From the NCBI GenBank assembly GCA_965236175.1, contig CBDEAT010000003.1, positions 100,294 to 164,293 on the forward strand: a stretch of DNA of 64,000 nucleotides. Reading direction: 5' to 3'. This DNA is from Fontibacterium universale. Its GTDB lineage: Bacteria > Pseudomonadota > Alphaproteobacteria > Pelagibacterales > Pelagibacteraceae. Positions 45,567 through 54,527 of this stretch are shown here, piece after piece. Position numbers and translations under genes: made by a program. How positions within the stretch are numbered: position 1 is the first letter of the stretch; every line of letters begins with the position of its first letter. Under the pieces are notes generated by a model. It ran no database searches, had not been told where the DNA came from, and was given only the letters and a program-made list of their open reading frames with translations.

Positions 45567-46404
45567 ATATAGGCTCTGCAGTTACAGTTTCTTTCTTACC
45601 AAGCGCTTTATCTAATTTCTTCTTAGCGTCCTCATTAGTAAGTTGCATTCCAATAGCTACCTCCCCTAATAAACGATCATAGGCTTTTTCAAATAACTGC
45701 CTTTCACTGTAAGATTGATCAACTGGAATTTCACTATTTTTATTTAAATCTCTTACTACCTCTGCAATTTGATAAATTTCGCCAGAGTTAATTTTTTGAT
45801 CATATTCTTGAGCTCTTCTACTCCACATAGTTCTTCTAATTTTTGGTTTTCCTTTTAAAATAGATATCGCTTTATTAATTTGGTTCACACTTGATATAGG
45901 TCTCAAGTTTCCCTGTTGATTAACAGGAATCGTTAAAATTAATTTATCTTTAGTTACCTGAATTTTATAATAAGTCATTTCAATGTCAGCAATCACACTG
46001 CTCTCAATAGCAACAATTTGACCAACACCATGTTTTGGATAAATAACGTGATCTTTAACTTTATAAATTTTTTTATCAGACTCTTGTTTTGCAACTTTTG
46101 TAATTATAATTTCAGCTGCAGCATTTTGAGATGCTGTTAGAGGTTTTTGTTCCGAAGTAGTTTGTTGTGCAATTTTCTTTGTTTCTGGATTTTTGGGTCT
46201 TCCACGTTTTCCTTTAGGTTTAATCTCTAGAGGAGGTTTCTCTTTTTTTTGAATCTCTTTTTTAGGAATTTCTTTTTTTAACGGTTTTTTTTCTAATTTA
46301 ATTTTTTTATTTTTTTTAATATTAGATTCTTTTTTCTTATCTTGTAATTTTTTATTCTTCATGATTTTTTTTAGAAATTCCATGGCGCTTGATATAGCAT
46401 CCAA
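45565..46404 (-). CDS. carD: CarD-family transcription factor with AT-hook-like extension
   Basis: Residues about 110-279 form the CarD/CdnL fold, beginning KIYKVKDHVIYPKHGVGQIV with the RNA-polymerase-interacting domain, followed by the helical DNA-binding part (RRTMWSRRAQEYDQKINSGE). CarD proteins bind the polymerase beta subunit and stabilise open promoter complexes, often of rRNA genes. The first about 110 residues are unusual: Lys/Glu/Pro repeats (KKEIPKKEIQKKEKPPLEIK) leading to GKRGRPK, an AT-hook-like core. A start at the second Met (MEFLKKIMKNKK) is also possible. It ends at the terminator shared with the basic peptide gene. Confidence 0.92.
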   Translation of the reverse strand: MDAISSAMEFLKKIMKNKKLQDKKKESNIKKNKKIKLEKKPLKKEIPKKEIQKKEKPPLEIKPKGKRGRPKNPETKKIAQQTTSEQKPLTASQNAAAEIIITKVAKQESDKKIYKVKDHVIYPKHGVGQIVAIESSVIADIEMTYYKIQVTKDKLILTIPVNQQGNLRPISSVNQINKAISILKGKPKIRRTMWSRRAQEYDQKINSGEIYQIAEVVRDLNKNSEIPVDQSYSERQLFEKAYDRLLGEVAIGMQLTNEDAKKKLDKALGKKETVTAEPI

Positions 46405-46427
46405 TTAGTTAATACAAGCTTACAAGA

Positions 46428-46769
46428 TTATTTATTACCTGAGCCAGGTTTATCACTGAAGTATTTTTCAAGTTTGTTAGGCATATTTTTAAATTTATCT
46501 GCATCAGGCAGTGGATCTTTTTTTTTATTAATATTAGGCCATTTTGCAGACATCTCTTTATTTAGTATTACTAACTTTTCAGTATTTTTATTTGTGTCTG
46601 GTTCTATAGCGTTGATAGGACATTCTGGTTCGCAAACACCACAATCAATGCATTCATCAGGATTAATAACCAACATATTTTCACCCTCGTAAAAACAATC
46701 TACAGGACAAACTTCAACGCAATCAGTTAGTTTGCATTTAACACAATTGTCATTCACTACGTATGTCAT
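46428..46769 (-). CDS. fdxA: seven-iron ferredoxin
   Basis: A 113-aa 3Fe-4S/4Fe-4S ferredoxin. Cluster ligands are in CVKCKLTDCVEVCPVDCF and CIDCGVCEPECPINAIEP. The C-terminal tail (KWPNINKKKDPLPDADKF) is typical of alphaproteobacterial FdxA. It is in the alphaproteobacterial helicase-fdxA-carD order, 23 bases before carD. Confidence 0.96.
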   Translation of the reverse strand: MTYVVNDNCVKCKLTDCVEVCPVDCFYEGENMLVINPDECIDCGVCEPECPINAIEPDTNKNTEKLVILNKEMSAKWPNINKKKDPLPDADKFKNMPNKLEKYFSDKPGSGNK

Positions 46770-46838
46770 TTATGATTTTTATAAGAATAAATTATTTTAA
46801 ATAATATTATTATTATCTCTAAAAATACAGAGCATTAT

Positions 46839-49341
46839 TTAGTTGTTTAAAGATAAATTTTTTAGAGAAGCAAAAGGGTTGTTTATATTTTTTTTAACAT
46901 TATCTTTATTAATTTTTTTCTTATCTTTGTGTTTAAAGTCATAGCTAAATACATCTTTGTCTTTATCTATTTTTTTATAGTTCATTAATTTTAAAAGTTT
47001 TTCAAAATCTTCTTTTCCACACCCAAGAAGATTGAGCATTTCAGAAGATATAGAGAATTGATTATTATTTGTTGAACTTAAGATTTTTATAAAAAGTTTT
47101 TCTAACATATCAACTCTGATTATATAATTTTCAAAAGTTTCAAATCCACATATTAATAAAAATTCTTTATTTTTTGTCTCAAAATTCTTTAAAAAATTTA
47201 ATCCAAAAGTAGGACACTTTTCTCTTCGAGTTTTATTATTAAAACAATTCCAAAGAATTATTTTTAAATTTACAGCTTTAGGCTTAATCATCAGAGGTTG
47301 ATAAATATGATATCTTCCAATTTTAATTCCGATTTTTTTAATATTAGCTCTCTGTTCTTTATCTAAATTCTTTAGTAAATCTTCAGCATCTAATCTTTTT
47401 AATACTCCATGGTTTTCAAATAATCTGAAACATAAAGCTCGCGCATAGCTATTTTCGAAATTAATTTTTGAAGTTTTTATTAAATCGTTTAGGTGAAGAT
47501 TTTTTTCTTTATCAATCCACTTTTCTAAATAATTTTTTAATTCACTTTGCTCATCAACATCTAATGAGTCATCAATTAATAGTTTTATTTTAGGATTTAA
47601 ATAATCTTTACCAGGAATAATTGTTGCTATAGGGTTTTCTTTCCAGAATATTTTAAAATCTTCTTTTAATTGAAGCGCTGCAGATTCAATATTTTGTTTA
47701 ACAATGTTATTAATTCTTTTTTTTAATTCCTCCACAACTCCTTGACGGGCAGCTTTTTTTATAGATTTGATATCTGTTTGTAGAGCTGTGCTTGAAAAAT
47801 CTAAATTAAGTCTCAAACCTTTAATGGTGCCAATAAATTGTTTATCAATAATTACTTCATCTTTTTCTGAAATTTTAGTTTCTAATTTTGCATCCTGTTT
47901 TAAGTGTTTAGAGAGAATGCTTATTCTTCTATCGATAAAACTTTTTGATAATTCTTCATGTAATTTCGCAGAAAGTTTATCCTCAATATCTTTTGTTTTG
48001 GCTATCCAGTAATCACTATTTTCAACCCAATTTTTTTTATATGAAACATAAGCCCAAGTTCTTACATGTGAGATTCTGTTTGCAATCGTATCAATATTTC
48101 CAGATTCATTATCAAGACCATTTAATTGTGCGCGCATCCATTCATTGGGTATTTTTCCCTTATTAGAAACTAAGAATTCAAAGACTTTTCTAATAATATC
48201 AATGTGTTCGTTATAAGAACTTCTTGTAAAATCTGGTATCTGGCAACACTCCCATAAAGTAGAGAGATTGTTGTTTTTATAATCAGTTTTAATATGATTA
48301 TTTTTTACAATTAAAGTTTTTAATACATTTTCGTCTAGCAGATCTTTGTTTCTTAAAAGACTATAATCATAAGGTTTTTGATCAAGGCTATTCAATAAGA
48401 CTTTCAATGCTTGAAAAATCTAAATTAGAATTTCTCCAATAAATATTTATGACGCTATCAAACTTATGATTTTCTAATTTATCTATTTGTTCAGGACTTA
48501 ATTCGTCGCATTTTCCTGTGATCCCAAAAGTTCCATCATTCATATATCTGCCAGCTCGTCCAGCGATCTGTCCTATTTCTGTTAGCCGAAGATGCCTATT
48601 ACGTCTTCCATCAAACTTATTAAGATTACTAAAACTGATGTGATCAATGTCCATATTAATTCCCATTCCAATTGCATCAGTTGCAACAAGAAAATCAACA
48701 TCACCAGATTGGTATAATTCAACTTGAGCATTTCTTGTTTTGGGACTTAAAGACCCCATAACAATTGCCGCACCACCTCTTTGTCTTCTAACAAATTCTG
48801 CAAGCGCATAAACTTCATCAACAGAAAAAGCTATAATTGCCGTTCGACCAGGAAGTCTAGATATTTTTTTGTGACCAGAATAAGAAAGTTTAGAAAATCT
48901 TTCTTTAAAAATAAATTCAACTTCTGGAACAAATTTTTGTATTATATTTTGCATAATGTTAGAGCCGAGAAACATTGTTAATTTATCTCCTCGCATATTT
49001 AATAAGCGGTCTGTAAATATATGGCCTCTTTCAGGATCAGCGCACATTTGAATTTCATCTATTGCTACAAACTCAGCATTAATATCTAGAGGCATAGATT
49101 CAACAGTACATAAAAAATAATCTGCATAAGGAGGAATAATTTTTTCTTCTCCGGTTATTAGAGCAACTTTTTCAACTCCAACTTTTTGAATACATTTTTC
49201 ATAAACTTCTCTTGCAAGTAAACGAAGTGGCAAGCCAATAATTCCAGAACCAAACTGAAGCATTCTTTCAATTGCAAAATGAGTTTTGCCGGTATTTGTC
49301 GGACCAAGAACAGCAATAATATTTTTTTCTGATAAAGACAT
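46839..49341 (-). CDS. Suv3/MgpS-like superfamily II RNA/DNA helicase (frameshifted)
   Basis: The N-terminal helicase core has Walker A VLGPTNTGKTHFAIERML, Walker B FVAIDEIQMCADPERGH and motifs VATDAIGMGINMDIDH and QIAGRAGRYM, as in mitochondrial Suv3 and its alphaproteobacterial relatives. The core frame stops at 48388, in the middle of a conserved stretch, and the rest starts in another frame. Removing one base near 48391-48402 joins them as FSSIESLLNSLDQKPYDY, giving about 833 aa, the usual length of the family. The C-terminal part is a poorly characterised domain with a Lys-rich tail. I read it as one intact gene with an extra base. Confidence 0.85.
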
Positions 49342-49459
49342 TTTTAGTATTAAATTTTTTTCGAGATACTACCTGTTGTTATTAGCCAAGAACAAAGCCG
49401 AGCATAAAATATGACCGAATCACTCGAAAAAATGTTCTCATTTTCGTAAATTTTTTTAA

Positions 49460-50233
49460 TTATAATTTTTTAATACGCTTAACACACAATAGTGGCAATT
49501 TAGATTTTGAATATATTTTTGTAATAGTTTCTTTTATTCCCATCATAACTACTTTTTTTCTTGCACCGAAAGCATGTACTAATTTTTTATTATTTAATGC
49601 AATTGCAACGTGACCTTTCCAAAATAAAAAATCTCCCCTTTTAATATTTTTGATAGTGATTTCTTTCTTAAAAAATTTTTTTTGATCTTTAGAATCTCGT
49701 GGACAATATATATTGTTAAATTTTAACAATTCTTGCACCAAAGCAGAACAATCAATTCCTTTAGGAGTGTTGCCTCCCCATAGATATTTTGTGTTAAGAT
49801 AAAACTTAACATTATTAAGAAAATGTTTTGTTTTAAAATTTATTGGTTTAGTGTTTTTTTTTAAAATCCATCCAACATTTGTTTGAATAAAATCATTTGT
49901 ACTATCTAGAATAGATATTTTTGAATTAAAAAATATTTTTTTATTTGTTTTGTATTTGCTAGATGGTCTTTTATATAAATTACTGTCTTTAGTAATAATT
50001 TTGTGCGTTTTTTTTCTTTTATCTAAATATAAATCTTTTTCTTCAATGAAACCTTTATATTTGTCATAAGCTTTATATCCTTTATAGAATTTTCCAAATT
50101 TACTTTTAGTAATAAAGTGTTCTCCCAAAAGAATTTGAGTAACAATCTCAGATTTTTTATTATTTTTCTTGTAAATATTTGCGATGGGGCTTTTGACTGT
50201 AAGCAACATATTCTTATAGATCCTTTTCAACAA
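49460..50233 (-). CDS. NlpC/P60-family cysteine peptidase with SH3-like repeats
   Basis: The 257-aa protein has two N-terminal SH3b-like segments (SPIANIYKKNNKKSEIVTQI and DSNLYKRPSSKYK) and a C-terminal NlpC/P60 domain. The catalytic Cys is in KGIDCSALVQELL, the His in FWKGHVAIALNNKK, and the third polar residue in LVHAFGARK. The family cleaves D-glutamyl-diaminopimelate bonds in peptidoglycan peptides. No signal peptide is evident, which suggests recycling in the cytoplasm or an unusual export route. The 118 bases upstream of the adjacent helicase gene (49342-49459) hold only a weak promoter-like pair, TTGTTC and TAGTAT. Confidence 0.85.
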   Translation of the reverse strand: MLKRIYKNMLLTVKSPIANIYKKNNKKSEIVTQILLGEHFITKSKFGKFYKGYKAYDKYKGFIEEKDLYLDKRKKTHKIITKDSNLYKRPSSKYKTNKKIFFNSKISILDSTNDFIQTNVGWILKKNTKPINFKTKHFLNNVKFYLNTKYLWGGNTPKGIDCSALVQELLKFNNIYCPRDSKDQKKFFKKEITIKNIKRGDFLFWKGHVAIALNNKKLVHAFGARKKVVMMGIKETITKIYSKSKLPLLCVKRIKKL

Positions 50234-50254
50234 TAACAGATATTTCCGTTATAA

Positions 50255-50270
50255 CTAAAATATATTTTAG
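50255..50270. repeat. 16-bp perfect palindrome
   Basis: CTAAAATATATTTTAG is perfectly self-complementary and lies between the EF-hand gene stop and the NlpC/P60 gene. It may be an operator for the downstream gene. All but its end bases are A or T, so chance is not excluded. Confidence 0.3.
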
Positions 50271-50276
50271 ATTAAA

Positions 50277-50669
50277 TTATTTTTTAGGAGCTGGGTCTTT
50301 TTTTTGTTCAGCTTGTTTCTTTTTAGCGTCCGCTTCTAGTTTTTTTAATTTAGCAATTGCAGCATTTTCTTCTTCTAGAGTAACAATGCCATCTTTATTT
50401 GTGTCGGTATTATCAAATCTTGCTGCGGCGTCTTTTAATGGATTTGCATAAAATTCATCTTTTGTAATCTTTCCATCACCATCTTTATCTATGCTGCTAA
50501 ATATTTTTTCCAATTCTTTTTTATTTGCATCTAAATAATCTTGTCTTTTTAAAGGAAAAGGAGAATTTTGGGCAGAAACTGTATTGCAGATTAGCAGAGC
50601 TAAAATAGTAGATAATAATATTTTTTTCACAAGCGAGATATATGCCCCAATGTTATTTCTGTAAATCAT
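50277..50669 (-). CDS. secreted EF-hand protein
   Basis: A 130-aa protein with a signal peptide (KKILLSTILALLICNTVSAQ) and two EF-hand loops, DKDGDGKITKDE and DTNKDGIVTLEE, both with all acidic ligand positions filled. A Lys/Ala-rich tail ends the protein. The likely role is calcium binding in the periplasm. The ATG at 50669 overlaps the AmpG-like stop (ATGA), favouring coupled translation, but a GTG at 50630 would place the start directly before the signal peptide. Confidence 0.85.
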   Translation of the reverse strand: MIYRNNIGAYISLVKKILLSTILALLICNTVSAQNSPFPLKRQDYLDANKKELEKIFSSIDKDGDGKITKDEFYANPLKDAAARFDNTDTNKDGIVTLEEENAAIAKLKKLEADAKKKQAEQKKDPAPKK

Positions 50670-52141
50670 TTTTTACTTATTTTAACAGTTTTGTTTATCC
50701 ACATAATTAGAAATAGAACTGGAACTCCAATGATCGCAGTGAATATAAAGAATGTTGAATAACCAAATAAGTTTACAAATCCACCCGCATAACCAGCTAT
50801 CAGTTTAGGCAAAAATAACATTGCTGAGCTAAAAAGTGCATACTGAGTTGCCGTAAATTTTATTGAGGTTAGAGCCGAAAGATAAACTATAAATGTGGCT
50901 CCCGCAAAACCGCTCGCAATATTATCTGCGGTAATGACAAAAGCTAAAATTTTAACATCAGCCGTAATAAGCGCTAACCAAGCAAATAATAGATTACTCA
51001 ATGCTGAAATTAATGCTCCAATAAATAAAGATCTCATTACCCCCAAATGAACCGCTGCAAGGCCGCCAATAATGCCACCGACAATAGTAGCTATAGTTCC
51101 AAAAAATTTTGAGTAGGTAGCAATTTCTGCAACTGAAAAACCTTTTTCTATATAAAAAACATTAGCCATTACACCCAGGACTACATCTGAGATTCTATAT
51201 AGGCCTATTAGAAGTAGAATTGATGTTGCTTTAGATCCATATCTTTTTAGGAAATCTAAAACAGGTTTTGCGTAGGCATTTTTTGCAGATTCTTTGTTAA
51301 TAAATTTTATTTTAATTAACAAAAATATGATTAAAGAAAATATTAAAAAGCAAAAAATAATTTTAATAAATTCATTTAAAAAACTAATAATAGGGTCTTT
51401 GCTATCAAATAAATCTTTAAAATATAAATAACACAAAATAAAACCTGCTAGAGAAAATAAAAAAGCAATAAAAAATTTAATTTTTTGATTAGATTTTTTT
51501 TCAATATTTCTTTTTATTTTTGGCTCAGAAGAATAAAAAACAGTTAAAACTCCAAATAGCATAAGCAATGCCATTATTTGATAAACTTGTTGCCATACCT
51601 TTTGATTATAAATTTCTGTTCCTAAGAATGATGCAATCCATAAGCTTCCGGCCCCTGCAACAATCATGGCTATGCGGTAGCCAGTCAAGTACATCGAAGA
51701 TAGCGCTCCTTGTAAATTTTTTGGGGCAGACTCAATTCTAAAAGCATCTAGTACGATGTCCTGAGTTGCGCTTGAGAATGCAATAAATATTGCTCCTATT
51801 GCTGTGCATATCAGAGAAGTTTTTGGATCTGTAAAAGAAATAAAAATTAATGATAAAATTATCATTAATTGAGATAACAACAGCCAGCTTTTTCTGTGTC
51901 CTAATTTTCCTAGTATTGGTAATTTTAAATTATCAACGACAGGCGTCCAAATAAATTTAAAAGAATATGCAAAACCAACCCAGCTGAATAAAGTTATGGT
52001 CGCTCTATTTACACCAGCTTTGAACAACCAAACAGATAATGTAGAAAAAATTAGAAGAATAGGTAGACCAGCTGCAAAACCAAGAAACAACATTCTTACA
52101 GATTTAGGATTTAAAAGCGGACTTAAATAAGACAATCTCAT
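50666..52141 (-). CDS. AmpG-like MFS permease
   Basis: A 491-aa protein with about 14 hydrophobic segments. The start LNPKSVRMLFLGFAAGLPIL and the middle ATQDIVLDAFRIE are typical of the AmpG/PAT branch, which in enterobacteria imports muropeptides for cell wall recycling. It neighbours an NlpC/P60 peptidase, which would suit that job; homologues with other substrates exist. Confidence 0.85.
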   Translation of the reverse strand: MRLSYLSPLLNPKSVRMLFLGFAAGLPILLIFSTLSVWLFKAGVNRATITLFSWVGFAYSFKFIWTPVVDNLKLPILGKLGHRKSWLLLSQLMIILSLIFISFTDPKTSLICTAIGAIFIAFSSATQDIVLDAFRIESAPKNLQGALSSMYLTGYRIAMIVAGAGSLWIASFLGTEIYNQKVWQQVYQIMALLMLFGVLTVFYSSEPKIKRNIEKKSNQKIKFFIAFLFSLAGFILCYLYFKDLFDSKDPIISFLNEFIKIIFCFLIFSLIIFLLIKIKFINKESAKNAYAKPVLDFLKRYGSKATSILLLIGLYRISDVVLGVMANVFYIEKGFSVAEIATYSKFFGTIATIVGGIIGGLAAVHLGVMRSLFIGALISALSNLLFAWLALITADVKILAFVITADNIASGFAGATFIVYLSALTSIKFTATQYALFSSAMLFLPKLIAGYAGGFVNLFGYSTFFIFTAIIGVPVLFLIMWINKTVKISKK

Positions 52142-52183
52142 CAGCAGTTAATTTATTTTTTTTTATAGAGAATATAAAGAAAA

Positions 52184-52705
52184 CTATTTAAGTGTACTTA
52201 AATAGGCAATTAGACTTGCTCTCTCTTCATCTTTTGCAATACCAGCAAAAGCCATTTTGGTTCCTTTAATATAATCAGCTGGTTTATATAAAAATGCATT
52301 TAGCTCTTCTACTGACCAAGGTTTTCCATGGGCAGCAAGTGCAGATGAATATTTAAACTCTGGATGTGAACCAGATTTTTTACCAACAATACCCCACATT
52401 GGAGGACCAATTTTTGCTGCACCCCCACTTACATTAGTGTGACAAGCTGCACATTTCTTAAATGTATTCTCGCCAGCAGCAACATTTGCTGTCGCTAGTA
52501 AAACTTTTATATCTGCTAATTTTTCTTCTTTTTTTACCTCGCCTTTAGCAGCAGTTTTTGTTTCTGCCACACCTTCAATTTTGTAACCTGGTGTTTCAGG
52601 TTTTTTTACGTGATAAATAGAATCTGCAATTTGATTTAAACCAATTAATAATAAAGCAACTATCAGTACTGCTGCAGCAATTTTATTAAATTCAAAACTG
52701 TCCAT
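52184..52705 (-). CDS. cycM: membrane-anchored cytochrome c
   Basis: A 173-aa class I cytochrome c. A single N-terminal helix (AAVLIVALLLIGLNQI) anchors it, followed by a charged linker. The haem motif is FKKCAACHTNVSGGAAKIGP, and the Met ligand is in KGTKMAFAGIA. CycM-type proteins carry electrons from the bc1 complex to oxidase. It is divergent from kdsB with 106 bases between, in the alphaproteobacterial cycM-kdsB-pheA arrangement. Confidence 0.9.
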   Translation of the reverse strand: MDSFEFNKIAAAVLIVALLLIGLNQIADSIYHVKKPETPGYKIEGVAETKTAAKGEVKKEEKLADIKVLLATANVAAGENTFKKCAACHTNVSGGAAKIGPPMWGIVGKKSGSHPEFKYSSALAAHGKPWSVEELNAFLYKPADYIKGTKMAFAGIAKDEERASLIAYLSTLK

Positions 52706-52780
52706 ATTCTAGTGATTTTTATAATCTAAATTGTATAACATCATAATCTTTAAAGTAAAAAAAATTTTTTAAAATCTATT

Positions 52781-52803
52781 TTATGCGTCTTACAGTCGCA
52801 TAA
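52781..52803. repeat. inverted repeat just before kdsB
   Basis: TTATGCG (52781-52787) and CGCATAA (52797-52803) form a perfect 7-bp inverted repeat with a nine-base centre, ending eight bases before the kdsB ATG. It could be an operator or a leader hairpin that limits ribosome access. Confidence 0.4.
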
Positions 52804-52811
52804 TTTTAATT

Positions 52812-53549
52812 ATGAACAACACTGTTATTTTAATACCAAGCCATTTACGAGCAACCAGATTGCCTAATAAACCGTTATTGTTAATTAATAATAAACCTAT
52901 GATTGTTCATTGTTGGCAGAGAGCAATCGAGAGCAAAATCGGAGATGTATATGTTGCAACAGCTGATGATGAAATCGCAAAGGTTATAAAAGATGTTGGG
53001 GGAAAAAGCATCTTAACTAGCAAAGAACACAAAACAGGCTCTGATAGAATTTTTGAAGCTATAGAAAAAGATTTTTCTGAAAAACCAAAAAATATTATTA
53101 ACCTACAAGGAGATATGCCAAACATTGATCCTTCGGCAATACAACTATTAGATAAATTTATGAAGAATAATTCTTATCAAATAGCAACACTTGCTACGGA
53201 ATTAAATTCTAGAAAAGATTTAGAAAATAAAAATATTGTAAAAGTTGAAACAAAAAAAGAAATGCAGATAAATAATTTTGACAATGCATTAGATTTTTTT
53301 AGATTAAAAAATATTAATGGAGCTAATTTTTATTATCATCATGTCGGTATTTATGGTTATCAATATGAAATATTAAAAAAATTTATTTCTTTAAAAAGAA
53401 GTGATAATGAAATTAGCAGAAGTCTAGAACAAATGCGTGCAATGGATAATAATATATCCATAAGCGTAGGTTTGACAGATTCTTATCCTTTAGGGGTAGA
53501 TACTATTGAAGATTTAGAAGAAATAAGAAATATTATGAAAAATGACTAA
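52812..53549 (+). CDS. kdsB: 3-deoxy-manno-octulosonate cytidylyltransferase
   Basis: KdsB activates Kdo with CTP for lipopolysaccharide synthesis. The nucleotide site is IPSHLRATRLPNKPLL, followed by VYVATADDEI, EHKTGSDRIFEA and NLQGDMPNID; the C-terminus has ISRSLEQMRAMDN. At 245 aa it is standard, and it implies that the organism makes a Kdo-containing outer membrane glycolipid. It overlaps pheA by eight bases. Confidence 0.94.
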   Translation: MNNTVILIPSHLRATRLPNKPLLLINNKPMIVHCWQRAIESKIGDVYVATADDEIAKVIKDVGGKSILTSKEHKTGSDRIFEAIEKDFSEKPKNIINLQGDMPNIDPSAIQLLDKFMKNNSYQIATLATELNSRKDLENKNIVKVETKKEMQINNFDNALDFFRLKNINGANFYYHHVGIYGYQYEILKKFISLKRSDNEISRSLEQMRAMDNNISISVGLTDSYPLGVDTIEDLEEIRNIMKND

Positions 53550-54378
53550 TAAAATAATTATACAGGGAGAACAAGGCGCTTACTCGCATTTGGCGGCAGT
53601 AAAGATTTTTAAAAATCCTGTCATGATATGTTGCAAAACCTTTGAAGATGCTTTTGTTAAAACTAAAAGCACCAAAAATAGTAAATTATTAATCCCAATT
53701 GAAAATTCTATAGCGGGTAGAGTTGCGGACGTTCATTACTTGTTATCTTCTTCTAGATTAAAAATAGAAGGAGAACATTTTCAAAAAGTTGAACACTGCT
53801 TACTAGGATTAAAAGATGTTTCTATTAAACAAATAGAAACCGTAAGAAGTCATGCCCAGGCTATTGGGCAGTGCAAAAAAAATATTCATAAATTAAAATT
53901 ACAGCCTATAGTGGCCGCTGATACCGCTGGCTCTGCAAAATATATTTCCGAACATCAAATAGAATCTGAATCTGCGATAGCCTCAGCGCTTGCAGCAAAG
54001 ATTTATGGATTGAAGATTTTAAAGAAAAATTTTGAAGATTTAAAAGGTAACGTTACAAGGTTTTTAATCTTATCCGCTTCGGCAAGACCAAAATTATATA
54101 AAAAAAATAAGAAGTATATTACTTCTTGTATTTTTCGCTTAAAAAGCGTGCCATCGGCTTTACATAAGGCACTTGGAGGCTTTGCTGAGAGTAAAGTTAA
54201 TCTTACAAAGCTTGAAAGTTTTTCAACTGGAAATTCTTTTAAGCAGGTAAGTTTTTATCTTGATATTGAAGGGCATATTGAAAATTTAGCAGTAAAAAAA
54301 GCTCTAACTATTTTGAAAAAACATACTGAAAAATTAGATATTTTAGGTGTTTATTTTGCCAATTCATTTAGATATTAA
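53542..54378 (+). CDS. pheA: prephenate dehydratase
   Basis: PheA makes phenylpyruvate for phenylalanine synthesis. The catalytic domain begins IIQGEQGAYSHLAAVKIF and has the diagnostic Thr-Arg-Phe in GNVTRFLIL. A C-terminal ACT domain follows (SALHKALGGFAESKVNLTKL, FYLDIEGHI). The feedback-site ESRP motif is altered to ESFS. At 278 aa without a chorismate mutase domain it is the alphaproteobacterial monofunctional form. Confidence 0.94.
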   Translation: MTNKIIIQGEQGAYSHLAAVKIFKNPVMICCKTFEDAFVKTKSTKNSKLLIPIENSIAGRVADVHYLLSSSRLKIEGEHFQKVEHCLLGLKDVSIKQIETVRSHAQAIGQCKKNIHKLKLQPIVAADTAGSAKYISEHQIESESAIASALAAKIYGLKILKKNFEDLKGNVTRFLILSASARPKLYKKNKKYITSCIFRLKSVPSALHKALGGFAESKVNLTKLESFSTGNSFKQVSFYLDIEGHIENLAVKKALTILKKHTEKLDILGVYFANSFRY

Positions 54379-54415
54379 AATTATTATAGCTGTCGTTTTT
54401 TTTTAATTATCTTGT

Positions 54416-54421
54416 TATAAT
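54416..54421 (+). promoter_or_regulatory. -10 element of the SRP RNA gene
   Basis: A consensus TATAAT sits six bases before the GGGAG that begins the SRP RNA. No good -35 is seen 17 bases upstream, where the sequence is T-rich. Confidence 0.45.
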
Positions 54422-54426
54422 ATTTT

Positions 54427-54520
54427 GGGAGATTGGTGGCAGGTGGAGGTTACGCTAATCCGGTCAGGTCTGAAAAGAAGCAGCCGTAACGATAATTTTT
54501 CAGGTTGTCCTCAGTCTCCC
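54427..54520 (+). ncRNA. ffs: signal recognition particle RNA, small bacterial type (4.5S)
   Basis: The RNA starts GGGAGA and ends TCTCCC, closing a long hairpin. The Ffh-binding tip is GGTCAGGTCTGAAAAGAAGC followed by AGCC, close to the universal motif. The T6 run after TCTCCC can act as terminator. It lies seven bases before the dnaX start, as in many alphaproteobacteria. Confidence 0.93.
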
Positions 54521-54527
54521 GTTTTTT

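Noticed and set aside
46801..46838. Terminator between the helicase and fdxA (CTCT/AGAG)
   Set aside because: A four-base stem with a long loop is too weak to call.
46839..48407. Independent unknown 522-aa gene
   Set aside because: It continues the helicase in another frame with an uninterrupted conserved junction.
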